Part shown: piece after piece, positions 53,712 through 62,789 of the stretch | Position numbering within the stretch: the stretch's first letter is position 1 | How the letters are laid out: the number at the start of each line of letters is the position of its first letter | Source: Zooshikella sp050749885 | GTDB taxonomy: Bacteria; Pseudomonadota; Gammaproteobacteria; Pseudomonadales; Zooshikellaceae | Assembly (NCBI RefSeq): GCF_050749885.1 | Contig: NZ_JBOIUB010000014.1 | Coordinates: 35,518 to 99,517, forward strand | DNA: 64,000 nt | Direction: 5' to 3' | Notes under the pieces: model-generated | Told to the model about the DNA's origin: nothing | The model's input: the letters and a program-made list of their open reading frames with translations, nothing else | Databases searched by the model: none | Position numbers and translations under genes: made by a program

Positions 53712-54995
53712 ATGGCAGAGTCAATTTTAATTGTTGAAGATAGTCCTATTGTTTTAAAAATTATGCGGCACTTATTGGAAAAACATCAGATTTTTTCTCC
53801 AGTATTTGTCGCAACATATGGTGAAGCTGAGATTTTTTTAGAAAGCCAGGAGCATCCATTTTTTGCTGCTGTGGTTGATTTAAACTTACCTGATGCTCCT
53901 CATGGAGAAATAGTCGACTTAGTTTTGTCTTATCAAATTCCTTGTATTGTTTTATCCGGTTCTTATGATGATCAGCGTCGTATTCAATTACAAGAAAAAG
54001 GTATTGTTGATTATATAGTCAAAGAAAGTCGGGTTTCTTATGAGTTTGTTATTAAACTTCTTGAGCGATTAGTTAAAAATCAACATGTAAAGATTTTAGT
54101 CGCGGATGACTCAAAGTCTTCGCGATCATTTTGTAAAAAAACATTGCATTTGCATCTCTATCAAGTGTTGGAGGCTGAGACAGGTTTACAAGCTTTAAAT
54201 ATGTTACATGAACAGCCCGATATAAAAATGCTTATTGTTGATTATAATATGCCAGAAATGGATGGTTATGAATTGGTCAAAACCATTCGACATAAAGATA
54301 ATAACAAATCACTTTGTATTATTGGGGTATCAGGTATGGAGAGTGGCTCCTTATCTGCCCGTTTTATTAAGATGGGAGCAAACGACTTTTTAAAGAAGCC
54401 TTTTTATCAAGAAGAGCTACATTGTCGAGTGATGCATAATATTGAAGAAATGGAGTTGATTGCAAAAATTCAGGATACAGCGAATCGTGATTACTTAACA
54501 GGTTTATTTAACCGCCGATACTTTGTTGCTAAAGCTGAGGAATATTTACAGACAGCTTTACAAGAGAATCGGCATTTATCATTTGCATTGCTGGATATTG
54601 ATTTTTTTAAAGGAATTAATGATCGTTATGGACATGATGTTGGTGACCAGGTTTTAAAAAAAATGGGAACGATGTTAGCTGAAAAATTTAGACGTTTTCT
54701 TGTTGCCCGGTTAGGAGGAGAAGAATTTTGTATTTTAATGCCTGGCCTGGACATTGAACATAGCGCACAGTTACTATCTGGGTTTAAAAACTATATTAGT
54801 GAGCAATCCATAGAAATTGAAGATGAAACACTGAGTTTCACTATAAGTATAGGGGTTACAGAAAAACTTAAGCCAACATTATTGGACATGATGACAGAAG
54901 CTGATCGGTTGCTTTATCGTGCAAAAGAAGCAGGTCGTAACCTGGTAATTACCAGTGATGCCTATATTGATGCTGATGACGAATCAGCTGATTAA
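53712..54995 (+). CDS. Response regulator with two REC domains and a GGDEF domain
   Basis: About 427 residues from the ATG at 53712; a TTG at 53700 is an alternative. REC1 (about 5-120) has the phosphoacceptor Asp in VVDLNLPDAP. REC2 (about 128-245) has it in LIVDYNMPEMDG. The GGDEF domain (about 275-415) has an intact GGEEF. There is no RxxD I-site before it (FRRFLVARLGGEEF), so product inhibition by cyclic-di-GMP may be lost. It should make cyclic-di-GMP when phosphorylated. No sensor kinase is adjacent. Confidence 0.92.
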   Translation: MAESILIVEDSPIVLKIMRHLLEKHQIFSPVFVATYGEAEIFLESQEHPFFAAVVDLNLPDAPHGEIVDLVLSYQIPCIVLSGSYDDQRRIQLQEKGIVDYIVKESRVSYEFVIKLLERLVKNQHVKILVADDSKSSRSFCKKTLHLHLYQVLEAETGLQALNMLHEQPDIKMLIVDYNMPEMDGYELVKTIRHKDNNKSLCIIGVSGMESGSLSARFIKMGANDFLKKPFYQEELHCRVMHNIEEMELIAKIQDTANRDYLTGLFNRRYFVAKAEEYLQTALQENRHLSFALLDIDFFKGINDRYGHDVGDQVLKKMGTMLAEKFRRFLVARLGGEEFCILMPGLDIEHSAQLLSGFKNYISEQSIEIEDETLSFTISIGVTEKLKPTLLDMMTEADRLLYRAKEAGRNLVITSDAYIDADDESAD

Positions 54996-55212
54996 CTACT
55001 AATCGTTTAAGGTAAACCAGCACTAAATTAATAATGGATAAAAGAAGTTTATAAATATCTCCCAGTTACATTTTATCAAAATGTGTAGTTATTAATAACC
55101 TGATTACAGCATAGGATATGGCTTTATTTTTTAGATTGTCTATTTCAAGCAGTAGCCTGCTTTTCCCTGCAAGCTATAAAAAAAACAGCACCTGATAAGC
55201 AAAGTGTGAGCT

Positions 55213-55767
55213 TTATGTTTCCACAGAAACGGTATGGATACCTAACCAATTACCATTTTCGGTTCTGCCGAATAGATACTGTTGAATGATAGGGAGACCA
55301 AACTCAAATATCCGCACCGTGTTTGATTCGAGCATCCATAGCTGTTTAGCTAAAGCTCGCATTTTGGTTATTTCATCTTGATTTAGAGCCCCATTGTCTG
55401 TGTAGATACGACCTACAAATTGGTTCCAGACTCGGTACTGGTCTCGATAGAATTTTAAAGGTTTCTTGTTAGCTAGTTTTTCACCATCAAACTCAAAAAA
55501 TGAGCGGTGTTTTTCCTGTAGTAAATTGGTTTTTCCTATGGGAGTCATTTTTCCATAAATTTTTTCTACAATTTTTCTATAGCTAAAACTGTATGGGGGA
55601 TCTACTAAAAGTTCTCCATGTGTTGCAACATCCCAGATAAAAACATCGTAAGGCTGTTTGTCTTCGCTATACATCCAAAGGCCTTCAACCAAACTGCTAA
55701 ACTGGGTTAGAGTAGCTGCATCGGGGTGGTTAACTGAAATTGGGCTTAGCTTATCTCTAATACTCAT
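55213..55767 (-). CDS. Nuclease A inhibitor-like (NuiA) protein
   Basis: A 184-residue protein. The N-terminal LTQFSSLVEGLWMYSEDKQPYDVFIW and the C-terminal GRTENGNWLGIHTVSVET match NuiA-type inhibitors. NuiA of cyanobacteria binds and blocks the sugar-non-specific nuclease NucA. No NucA-like nuclease is in this window. It may protect against a nuclease elsewhere, or serve as immunity to an incoming toxin. No signal peptide is visible, so it is cytoplasmic. Confidence 0.65.
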   Translation of the reverse strand: MSIRDKLSPISVNHPDAATLTQFSSLVEGLWMYSEDKQPYDVFIWDVATHGELLVDPPYSFSYRKIVEKIYGKMTPIGKTNLLQEKHRSFFEFDGEKLANKKPLKFYRDQYRVWNQFVGRIYTDNGALNQDEITKMRALAKQLWMLESNTVRIFEFGLPIIQQYLFGRTENGNWLGIHTVSVET

Positions 55768-56005
55768 TTATTCACCTTTGCTTGGTTTCATGCTACATAG
55801 TGTTAATTATTACTTAAGTAAAATGGGTTCTACCAAAGACGATGACAGATAATGTTTGATTTTTAATATTCCATAAGTTGTAGATATGAATTTTGGAATT
55901 TGATTCAATTATTGACTAATAAAATTAATAAGATAAATGAAACTTACTGGGTTTTATTGAAAGAAATGCGACAGTATTCACGGTTTGGAGTGGCTAGATT
56001 ATGAG

Positions 56006-56407
56006 CTAATAATTTGTTGATTCCATGTCTAGGATTTCACACATTTGGGAATGAAGCATTGATGTTTCAGGAGATAAAATTACGGGAGGGTGGATTTTAC
56101 CATTAAACGTTGAATAGCCATAGAAATTATGAGTGTACTCAATCTTAGTTCCTGAAAATAAGAAAATATTTCCTGGTAAAACTAAACCATAAGTTTCTGA
56201 ATTTCACTCTTTCATAGCCATAAGTGCGGCACAACCGTAATAATGTCCATGGTCAATGGCTAATAGTAAGTGGTTTAAAACTGCATCTGCTCTGACTCTA
56301 GTTTGTTCAGGCACTATTGGTGTTTCATTGCCTTTTTTCTTTAATATATGCTCAGGAATAACTTCATTTTCGAATATTTTATGAAACGGATGAACTTTAT
56401 TTTTCAT
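56006..56407 (-). pseudogene. Small gene interrupted by an in-frame UGA
   Basis: A frame begins with ATG at 56407 (MKNKVHPFHKIF) and meets TGA at 56204-56206 after 67 codons. The same frame then continues without any stop for 65 more codons (NSETYGLVLPGNIFLFSG..., ending TAG at 56006-56008), with protein-like composition. The simplest reading is a nonsense mutation in a gene of about 133 codons. A selenocysteine is possible in principle, but I see no SECIS-like evidence. I recognise no family. The region has no ribosome binding site beyond a weak AGAGA. Confidence 0.55.
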
Positions 56408-56586
56408 GATTATTCTCTATTTTAAAGAAAGTTATTTTTGTTGATTATTTAGAGTGGTGTTAATTATCTTAGGTGAAAAATAATTAAAAAGGGATCGCTG
56501 GGCTTGAATGGTTATGTGTGTTTTTTGCTATCTAATAATTCGTGACTTCGAGTAGCTAAGTTGATTTTGAGGATTAATTAATGTTG

Positions 56587-57089
56587 TTAAAACTGATTTT
56601 CTTTTTTAACCCAATAACCATTGTAAATGTATTTATCACCATGCTCATCACCTTGACCTTCCTGGGAAAAGCCAATGCAATCAACTTCTGCATTATTAAG
56701 CATGGTTGTAACACTACTGCCATGACTTTGACCGCCAACCCCGTTAGAGTCGAAAGTAAGTGTCATGACTTTATTATCATTTAAAAAACCTGAAACATTG
56801 CCAATCACACAGCCGACATCAATGTATTTACCAGTAGTTGAACCATAAGGAATGACTTTACCTGTATTTTGGTCTTTTAAAGGAGGCAGCATTCCGTGTC
56901 CATGCGACATTTGCTTGGCCTCCTGGCAGGGGAAGGCGAATATGAATCCGCCCGCAAGGCCTCCATCAAGAATATCGTCAAAATCTAGAGTTGTTGTCCA
57001 GCTGCCTGGACCAGCAATCTCTACGTGAACAGTTACACGACTATACCCGAATGCTTTTCTTTAAACTCGTAGGTGACAGGGAGGTCCAT
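56587..57089 (-). pseudogene. Frameshifted gene of unknown function
   Basis: A strong AGGAG site precedes an ATG at 57089 that reads MDLPVTYEFKEKH and then quickly stops. In the next frame the sequence reads FGYSRVTVHVEIAGPGSWTT, continues through a Met at 56910 and ends at 56587. Adding one A to the AAAA run near 57062 joins the two into a single 167-codon frame. So this is either a recent one-base loss or a sequencing error. Residues 60-167 could still be translated from the internal ATG at 56910, which has its own AGGAGG. Family unknown. Confidence 0.6.
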
Positions 57090-57382
57090 TACTCATCTCC
57101 TTTTGCTGTAAAAGGCTATCCTTATTTATGCTAAAAATGTTATCTCTAATAAAGGGAAGTATTTGCTAAGTGCTTTAACTAAAAGGGCTAACAACTAGGT
57201 TTTATCAAAGTGAATTTTTTAAGACGTAAAAGTGGCTGATTTATAAAGTGCGGTTGAAAATGTATCATCTTTAAAAGTATAAACTGGTTTTGGTAGTTAA
57301 CCAAAGTAATTAAAAATAAATTGTAGGAGGCACGAGTGAGCAAGTAAATTTGATTTTGTCTAAATCAATTACTGTTTAAATC

Positions 57383-57823
57383 TCAATGATTAGTGCGTAC
57401 ATGATGTGTACAAATCCAGCCATACATAAATAACCCACCCGTGATAAACCAAACGATACCCGCTGAAATACTAAACATGCTAACCTTATCTGGATAAAGT
57501 AGTGATAAGGGGAGGGTGCTAATACCTCGTAATAGGCATAAAGTTGCAATGGAGGCTAAAGCTAGTTTGAGTAGTGGTAATTTTTTCAAAATACCTGCCC
57601 CCGATAAAGCAAATACTCCACATGTAATAAATAAAATAGAAATAAAGACTGTCGTGATAGGTGCTATTAATGTGCCATCAATTGCTGATTGTATTACCAC
57701 TTGTGGTGCCATTTGTGCTGAATAGCAAGATGGTCCAAGGAAAATGCATGACATATGAGCTACTGCAGTACTGATTGTGATAATGGCGGCTATGACTAAA
57801 GCCCAAACGCCTTTGTTATTCAC
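57383..57823 (-). CDS. Small membrane protein, paralogue of upstream gene
   Basis: The GTG at 57823 has an AGGAG site eight bases upstream and gives about 146 residues; a longer frame begins inside the previous gene. It has four predicted membrane helices, with a His in the first (TAVAHMSC) and Cys residues nearby. The layout matches the neighbouring 57867-58253 protein, which suggests an ancient tandem duplication. Function unknown. Confidence 0.65.
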   Translation of the reverse strand: MNNKGVWALVIAAIITISTAVAHMSCIFLGPSCYSAQMAPQVVIQSAIDGTLIAPITTVFISILFITCGVFALSGAGILKKLPLLKLALASIATLCLLRGISTLPLSLLYPDKVSMFSISAGIVWFITGGLFMYGWICTHHVRTNH

Positions 57824-57866
57824 CTTCAACGCTCCTGAAATTGGCTTGATTGCGAGTGTCGTATAA

Positions 57867-58253
57867 TTATTGTTTAGAGCAACCCCATAGGCCAAGAAGA
57901 CCAACGGGTATAACTAAAGTCCACTGAGGTAAAGTTATCAGCATTGAAGGGCCAGAGAACAGCAATGCAACAACGATAAAGACCAAACCAAAGCACAACC
58001 ACATACAGGAGGTCAGTTTTACCATTGGGAGTGATGAGCCTGTGAGCTTACCACGGGCTGAGATATAGAATGCTGCTGCTGATACTACTAAAGTGATAGA
58101 TACGAGGTGCCAGCAGGAGTAAAGCAATAAGCTAATGTTTTTTGGTAAGTTGGACTGTAACAATGGTTCCTGAATTTCAGGTGTACCTACAAAAATATGT
58201 ACGGCAGCAGTAAAAGCTGCAAGAATGGCGGTAATCAATAGCGTTCTATTCAT
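57867..58253 (-). CDS. Small membrane protein, four helices
   Basis: A 128-residue protein with four hydrophobic helices. The first contains TAAVHIFVGTPEIQEPL, and a loop carries PKNISLLLYSCWHLVS. I do not recognise a named family. It is immediately upstream of a similar-sized membrane protein on the same strand, so the two may work together in the inner membrane. Confidence 0.7.
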   Translation of the reverse strand: MNRTLLITAILAAFTAAVHIFVGTPEIQEPLLQSNLPKNISLLLYSCWHLVSITLVVSAAAFYISARGKLTGSSLPMVKLTSCMWLCFGLVFIVVALLFSGPSMLITLPQWTLVIPVGLLGLWGCSKQ

Positions 58254-58456
58254 GTCTACAACCTATTGCTCTATGGGTTTGTAAAGAGTACTGCTTGTAG
58301 CATCTCTGATGCTTTATAGACTTACATGATTTGTTAAGAAAAAAAAGTTAAGAATTGTAGTATTGAGAAATGCTGAGTTCAGTCTTATAGATTCAGGGAG
58401 TATTATTTATACGGTAGAGGAGGGACTCATATTGTCCCTCAATAAGGTAAAAAAGG

Positions 58457-58936
58457 TTAGACTGCAAAGTTCACTTGGTTATTTCCCCTGATACAGAGAA
58501 AGTAAGTCCAACCGATTAAAAGAAGCTGTAAAGGCCCACGAATTAATAAGTAAATTGGCCCCCATTGATGACCGCCGAGTCCAATACTATTTAAGGCAGA
58601 GTATATGTTCGCTGGGAAAAACAAAATAAAAACAATCAACGCTGCTTTTGCTGCAACACTCTGGTACTTGGGAATGAAAAGAGTTATAGCAATGAGTATT
58701 TCCATTATGCCTGTCAAGTAAATGATATTTAGACGAAATGGAACCCATGTAGGTAACATTTCAACCATGCCTTGTGTTTTGGCAAAATGACCTAAACTGA
58801 AGAAAAGAAATGCGATGCTTAGCCCCCAGAATGCATATTTCTTAATATCCAGAGGTTTATTACGTAGCTTTGAGATAATTGCTGCTAATCCTAATGGGCT
58901 GCATAATAGTAAAATAGTTATTATTGGTGTAATCAT
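58457..58936 (-). CDS. DoxX-like membrane protein
   Basis: The ATG at 58936 (MITPIITILLLC) gives 159 residues; a TTG further upstream would add 27. Four helices and the SLGHFAKTQGMVEMLPTWVP and YLTGIMEILIAITLF segments match the DoxX/DoxD superfamily. Such proteins are linked to redox or thiosulfate-quinone chemistry in some organisms, but the family is broad. It is on the same strand as the neighbouring small membrane genes. Confidence 0.75.
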   Translation of the reverse strand: MITPIITILLLCSPLGLAAIISKLRNKPLDIKKYAFWGLSIAFLFFSLGHFAKTQGMVEMLPTWVPFRLNIIYLTGIMEILIAITLFIPKYQSVAAKAALIVFILFFPANIYSALNSIGLGGHQWGPIYLLIRGPLQLLLIGWTYFLCIRGNNQVNFAV

Positions 58937-59178
58937 AGATTGTCTTACTGGTTGTTTTATTAAATTAGTTGCTGGCAATATTGAAGGTACGTAGAATCTA
59001 CCTATGTTTAAATTCAAGTCTTCATTTTAAATTTATGATTATAGCAGTTATTTAACTGATAGTGTCGTATTGTAGCTTTAAGTTACCATACTATAAATTG
59101 AAGTACTATATTTGCTTCAAGATTTTAAGAAAGAGGTAAACTGTAATGAGTACAATTAGGTGGGAGAAAATTGTTAAT

Positions 59179-59880
59179 CTATTTGCGACTATTTATAACT
59201 GCTTTTATTAAAAAAATGATTCCAGCAATTACCGCTAATAAAATTATAAATTGACCAATATGCTGTCCCATTTGAAAGTAATAAGAGCTTTTTCCCTCTT
59301 GAACTTGACTTGACGATTGGATTATTTTGACGTTAGAAGCTAGTTGGAGTAACTCTGTTTTATTAAAACCCTCATCTTCATACTGACTTATTGATAGCAT
59401 AATGCCTTCTACCGTAATCAAAAAGGTATTTAATCGATAGATTAGCTCTCCATCATGAGTAAGGTAATCGTAAGTTAAGAGAAAACTCGATTTATGTATA
59501 TTATCTGTCGGTTTATAACTTATGTTATCAAGTTTTGTATTAGTTTTAATAGCACCTTCTTTTGCTCCCTCAATAAAATTTTTAACTCTTTTTTCATTTA
59601 AATCTCTCATTCGGCTAATAAAATTTAACAAATATACTTTGTTTGACTCCTCTTCAATTAAAAGGTAGTCTTGTTCAGAGCTAGATACTTTGAGTTTGTA
59701 CCACTTCCAATTTGGGCCAGGGGCTTTTATTGAATACCCAAATTTATGTTCAATCAGGGTGTTATTATTTAATAATGCTTCTTTAACCTCTTCAACCACG
59801 TCTTTTAGTTCAGGAGGGATGGCAAATACACGAAGGCTAATAAAGAGCAAGGAAATAATAATTGATCGTTTGTTTATCAT
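59179..59880 (-). CDS. Exported protein with C-terminal membrane helix
   Basis: A 233-residue protein. A signal peptide (MINKRSIIISLLFISLRVFA) and a C-terminal membrane helix (FIILLAVIAGIIFLIKAVI) frame a soluble part of about 180 residues with mixed alpha/beta pattern. It probably sits in the membrane with its domain in the periplasm. I recognise no family, and the neighbours give no hint. Confidence 0.7.
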   Translation of the reverse strand: MINKRSIIISLLFISLRVFAIPPELKDVVEEVKEALLNNNTLIEHKFGYSIKAPGPNWKWYKLKVSSSEQDYLLIEEESNKVYLLNFISRMRDLNEKRVKNFIEGAKEGAIKTNTKLDNISYKPTDNIHKSSFLLTYDYLTHDGELIYRLNTFLITVEGIMLSISQYEDEGFNKTELLQLASNVKIIQSSSQVQEGKSSYYFQMGQHIGQFIILLAVIAGIIFLIKAVINSRK

Positions 59881-60085
59881 GATAACTGCTTACAGCTTGA
59901 TGGTTAGTTACTATAATAATAGATACCCTATCAACTAATGATAAATGTAAATAAACAGTTTTTAAATGTAATATGAATTTTAGCTGGTGGGTGCTTATTA
60001 GTTGATTTGATTAAGGGCTCTATTGGAAGAGCCCTCAGTCATAGGTGTTTCAGAAGATGGGAAAATAAACTTTTGATATTGGAAA

Positions 60086-60451
60086 TTAATTTATCCAGTC
60101 TCTGTCTTTGCTAAAATATATAGCCAGATTATGTGTATCACAAAGTTCAGAAGCAGTTTGCAGGCACTCAAAAACTAAGCTTGAGTTAAAGCTTTTCGTA
60201 CGCGGTGCAGTAAAAGCTATTTCGTTTTTGCTAATCTGAACTTTTAGGCTCCAATACTTTGAGTTCGAGTATAGATATTCACAAAGTGAGTTGTTGTTTT
60301 TTATTAGCTCATATTTATACATTGATAGCCGCTCTATAAATTTTACAAGAACGGCTTCGGGGATAGCGGGTGCTTCATCTTTGAATGGTTCAGCCCATGC
60401 TTTAACTGTTGCATAGGATTTATCATAAATACGTACGATTTTAACTCTCAT
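60086..60451 (-). CDS. Unknown protein overlapping NADAR gene
   Basis: A 121-residue, slightly basic protein without signal or membrane segments. Its ATG overlaps the NADAR stop by four bases, so it is translationally coupled to it. The middle has repeated Asn/Ser/Tyr (NNNSLCEYLYSNSKYWSLKVQ). I do not recognise a family. The coupling makes it a candidate functional partner of the NADAR protein. Confidence 0.65.
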   Translation of the reverse strand: MRVKIVRIYDKSYATVKAWAEPFKDEAPAIPEAVLVKFIERLSMYKYELIKNNNSLCEYLYSNSKYWSLKVQISKNEIAFTAPRTKSFNSSLVFECLQTASELCDTHNLAIYFSKDRDWIN

Positions 60452-60891
60452 GTACTATTCAACTTCTCTCTTACTTCCATCAATATGAGTCCTAGCTTAT
60501 TTTTTCCGCTACCATCACCACCATCTCCCCAGTATGCATCATTTCCAGTATGTTCAACCAGCATAGCTGATCCTGTGTTGATAAGTAGAGCCTTAAGCTG
60601 ATTATGCTGTGAGAACTTTTGAAAAACGGCTTCCCTCATCACGTTATCTTTGATGGACTCCCAGTTCTTTTTAAGTTTTCGTTTTCTGTCTCGACCTTTT
60701 CGAGCTGCTTCCATTGGTGTTTTTGCAAGTCTGATGTCCTTTTGATCTTTCTCGGAGTCAAACTTCATCGCTTGGAAATAGTGTTCAGATGTTGACCATA
60801 TTTTACCTTTTATCTTTATTGGGTAAGCGGCAAAGTTTGAAAATTCACCATATTCGTCATTTACACTATAAAACGTTATAACTTCTTTCAT
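60448..60891 (-). CDS. NADAR-family protein (YbiA-like)
   Basis: A 147-residue NADAR protein. The motif GEFSNFAAYP and the conserved WSTSEHYFQAMKF, with TGNDAYWGDGGDGSGKNKLG near the end, are the family core. NADAR proteins act on ADP-ribose or related N-glycosides; some reverse guanine ADP-ribosylation as antitoxins, others act in riboflavin metabolism. Which applies here is unclear. It is followed by an overlapping 121-residue gene. Confidence 0.88.
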   Translation of the reverse strand: MKEVITFYSVNDEYGEFSNFAAYPIKIKGKIWSTSEHYFQAMKFDSEKDQKDIRLAKTPMEAARKGRDRKRKLKKNWESIKDNVMREAVFQKFSQHNQLKALLINTGSAMLVEHTGNDAYWGDGGDGSGKNKLGLILMEVREKLNST

Positions 60892-61298
60892 ATGTTTTTA
60901 AATTAACACTGAGTTAAATAACTTACATCTTCCATTAAATTTTAAAGATTTCAAGACATTATTTACTGATGGCTTTAATAATACTATTACGTAGGTAGTA
61001 TGTTTCACTTTGGGAGTGGGTTGCAGGTAATCTATGTGTTGATGACATGTTTATTAGCGCAGATATAGATCACATAAGAACGGTAGTATATTCAACATTG
61101 TTTATGTGATACTGTTCGCTGGTTTCGGGTGAAATGATCGTAAACTCATCCCCATATTTCGTGTCTTCCTAAATGGGGATAACTATGGACAGCATAAATA
61201 AACCGGAGTTTTGAACATCAAGACAAAACAACGATACTGCATTGCAACGATTGAAATGGCACCCAAAGGTGCCGGTATTTTGTTATTTAATACGTTAA
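60892..61298. other. Gene-free stretch with inverted repeat
   Basis: A 407-base region with no convincing gene. ATCCCCAT (61148-61155) pairs exactly with ATGGGGAT (61173-61180), a 17-base loop between. A short GGCACC-CAAA-GGTGCC hairpin lies at 61258-61273, just past the end of the SLOG-like gene on the minus strand, and may help end that transcript. Confidence 0.5.
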
Positions 61299-62786
61299 TT
61301 AAAAACTGGGTGAAAGTGGCTCACAAGGAACTTTTTGGCAGATCATACTGGTCGCTGTTCGTTTTCCAGACTCTTCTGACCATCGAGGAAAGGGGTAGTA
61401 CTCTATTTCGCTAAGTGCATTTTCACGGTATGGCAGTTTCTCAACATCTTTTGGTGCTGATGTTTTCAGATCATTCTCTGTTGGTAACATTGTGAGTAAT
61501 GCTTTTGCCGCGACTTCTGGATCACGATAACTTTTTACTATCCCCTTCTTCATCTTGACTTCAACAACTTCATCTCCTTCTTTCTGAAAAGGATTCACTA
61601 TTACTACCTTCTTTTTTTGATGAAGCAAAGTATCAATCTCAATTTTGGTCCATGAGCCATACCATGCAAACACCATTGCTGCATCAGCAACACCTACCAA
61701 CGCAGGCGTATCGTCACCCCACATCTTGCCAAAAATATCTTTCGCATCTACAAAATTATGGCTATCTTTAGCGCCTGCTTCTGGTAACACGACTAAGGTA
61801 TAAGTTTCTAAATCCTTCGCCCGTTCATATCCAATACGTGTATAACCATAGACATCATCAAGGGCACCTTTATAACCTCCTGTGATAAATGCCACTTCCC
61901 GACTAAGGTACACTGTATCCATTGCCATCGACGCTGTTTTAATCGCGTCGCGCACATCTTTCGGGCTGCCAATACGCGCTTTGCCTAATATTGCCACTAC
62001 AGGAATTCCTTCTGCATGGAGTGAATCTGCCAAAGCACTTGAATTGGGGGCAGCTTTCTTATGATTAAGCTCAACAAAGGCAGAAGGCTGCCCCATCAAT
62101 TCTAAAGAATCGAATTTTCTTAGGAATCCAAAACGAACATAATCATCATCCGTTTCACGTAAAATTTGTACCTGGTCTGCGTCCAAAGCGAACTTTAATG
62201 TTTGATTCTCTTTGGATATTAAGTTCTCTAGGGCTTTCTTTTTTGAAAGTTCTCCAGCCAAATATTTTTTTGCAGTACCCAGCATTTCTTTCTCGACGGA
62301 CGATAGCTCACTATTAGTTTCTGGTGCATCAATCAGTTGGTTGAATTGATCAATCTCTTCTGAAGTTAAAGTAGAATTAGATAAAGAAAGAGATTGTTGG
62401 GGCGTGCGCTCAAGCAAGCCGTGAGGATTTGAACATTTTATATCCTGTACCGTCCCGCTCACCAAAAACATCGCCGAAACAGGTGTATCGACATTTTCGA
62501 TTCGGTGTGGAGTACAGAGTACTTTGCTTTGATTAGGTGCCGTACTTATTTGCATTGTAAAACGAGAACCGGGCTTTAATGCTTCCAATGAAATACACTG
62601 AGATTGGCCTATTGCAAATTGATTTGACCATTTAGATCTCCAATGTTCAGATACAACTTGTATCCGGGCAGCATACTCAGAACCAGGTTGCAGGTATACA
62701 CAGGCCTTTGAAAAGGCATGAATGGTGGGAGCTAATAGGCTTATAAAGATCGCAGCTGCAAATAACCTTAAACGGAATTTCAGCAT
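61299..62786 (-). CDS. Exported SLOG-like Rossmann protein
   Basis: The ATG at 62786 has AAGGAG seven bases upstream and gives 495 residues. A signal peptide (about 1-25) precedes a beta-rich N-terminal domain with several Cys residues, then a helical linker. A Rossmann-type domain (about 260-410) has PVVAILGKARIGSP, VAFITGGYKGALDDVYG and YGSWTKIEID. These resemble SLOG/LOG proteins (GG.xG and GT..E patterns). SLOG domains bind or cleave nucleotide-sugar ligands, usually inside the cell. Finding one exported is unusual. The N-terminal module is unidentified. Confidence 0.55.
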   Translation of the reverse strand: MLKFRLRLFAAAIFISLLAPTIHAFSKACVYLQPGSEYAARIQVVSEHWRSKWSNQFAIGQSQCISLEALKPGSRFTMQISTAPNQSKVLCTPHRIENVDTPVSAMFLVSGTVQDIKCSNPHGLLERTPQQSLSLSNSTLTSEEIDQFNQLIDAPETNSELSSVEKEMLGTAKKYLAGELSKKKALENLISKENQTLKFALDADQVQILRETDDDYVRFGFLRKFDSLELMGQPSAFVELNHKKAAPNSSALADSLHAEGIPVVAILGKARIGSPKDVRDAIKTASMAMDTVYLSREVAFITGGYKGALDDVYGYTRIGYERAKDLETYTLVVLPEAGAKDSHNFVDAKDIFGKMWGDDTPALVGVADAAMVFAWYGSWTKIEIDTLLHQKKKVVIVNPFQKEGDEVVEVKMKKGIVKSYRDPEVAAKALLTMLPTENDLKTSAPKDVEKLPYRENALSEIEYYPFPRWSEESGKRTATSMICQKVPCEPLSPSF

Positions 62787-62789
62787 CAA

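Noticed and set aside
56006..56407. Selenoprotein
   Set aside because: Nothing around the UGA suggests a SECIS hairpin, and no selenocysteine gene is in the window; a nonsense mutation is simpler.
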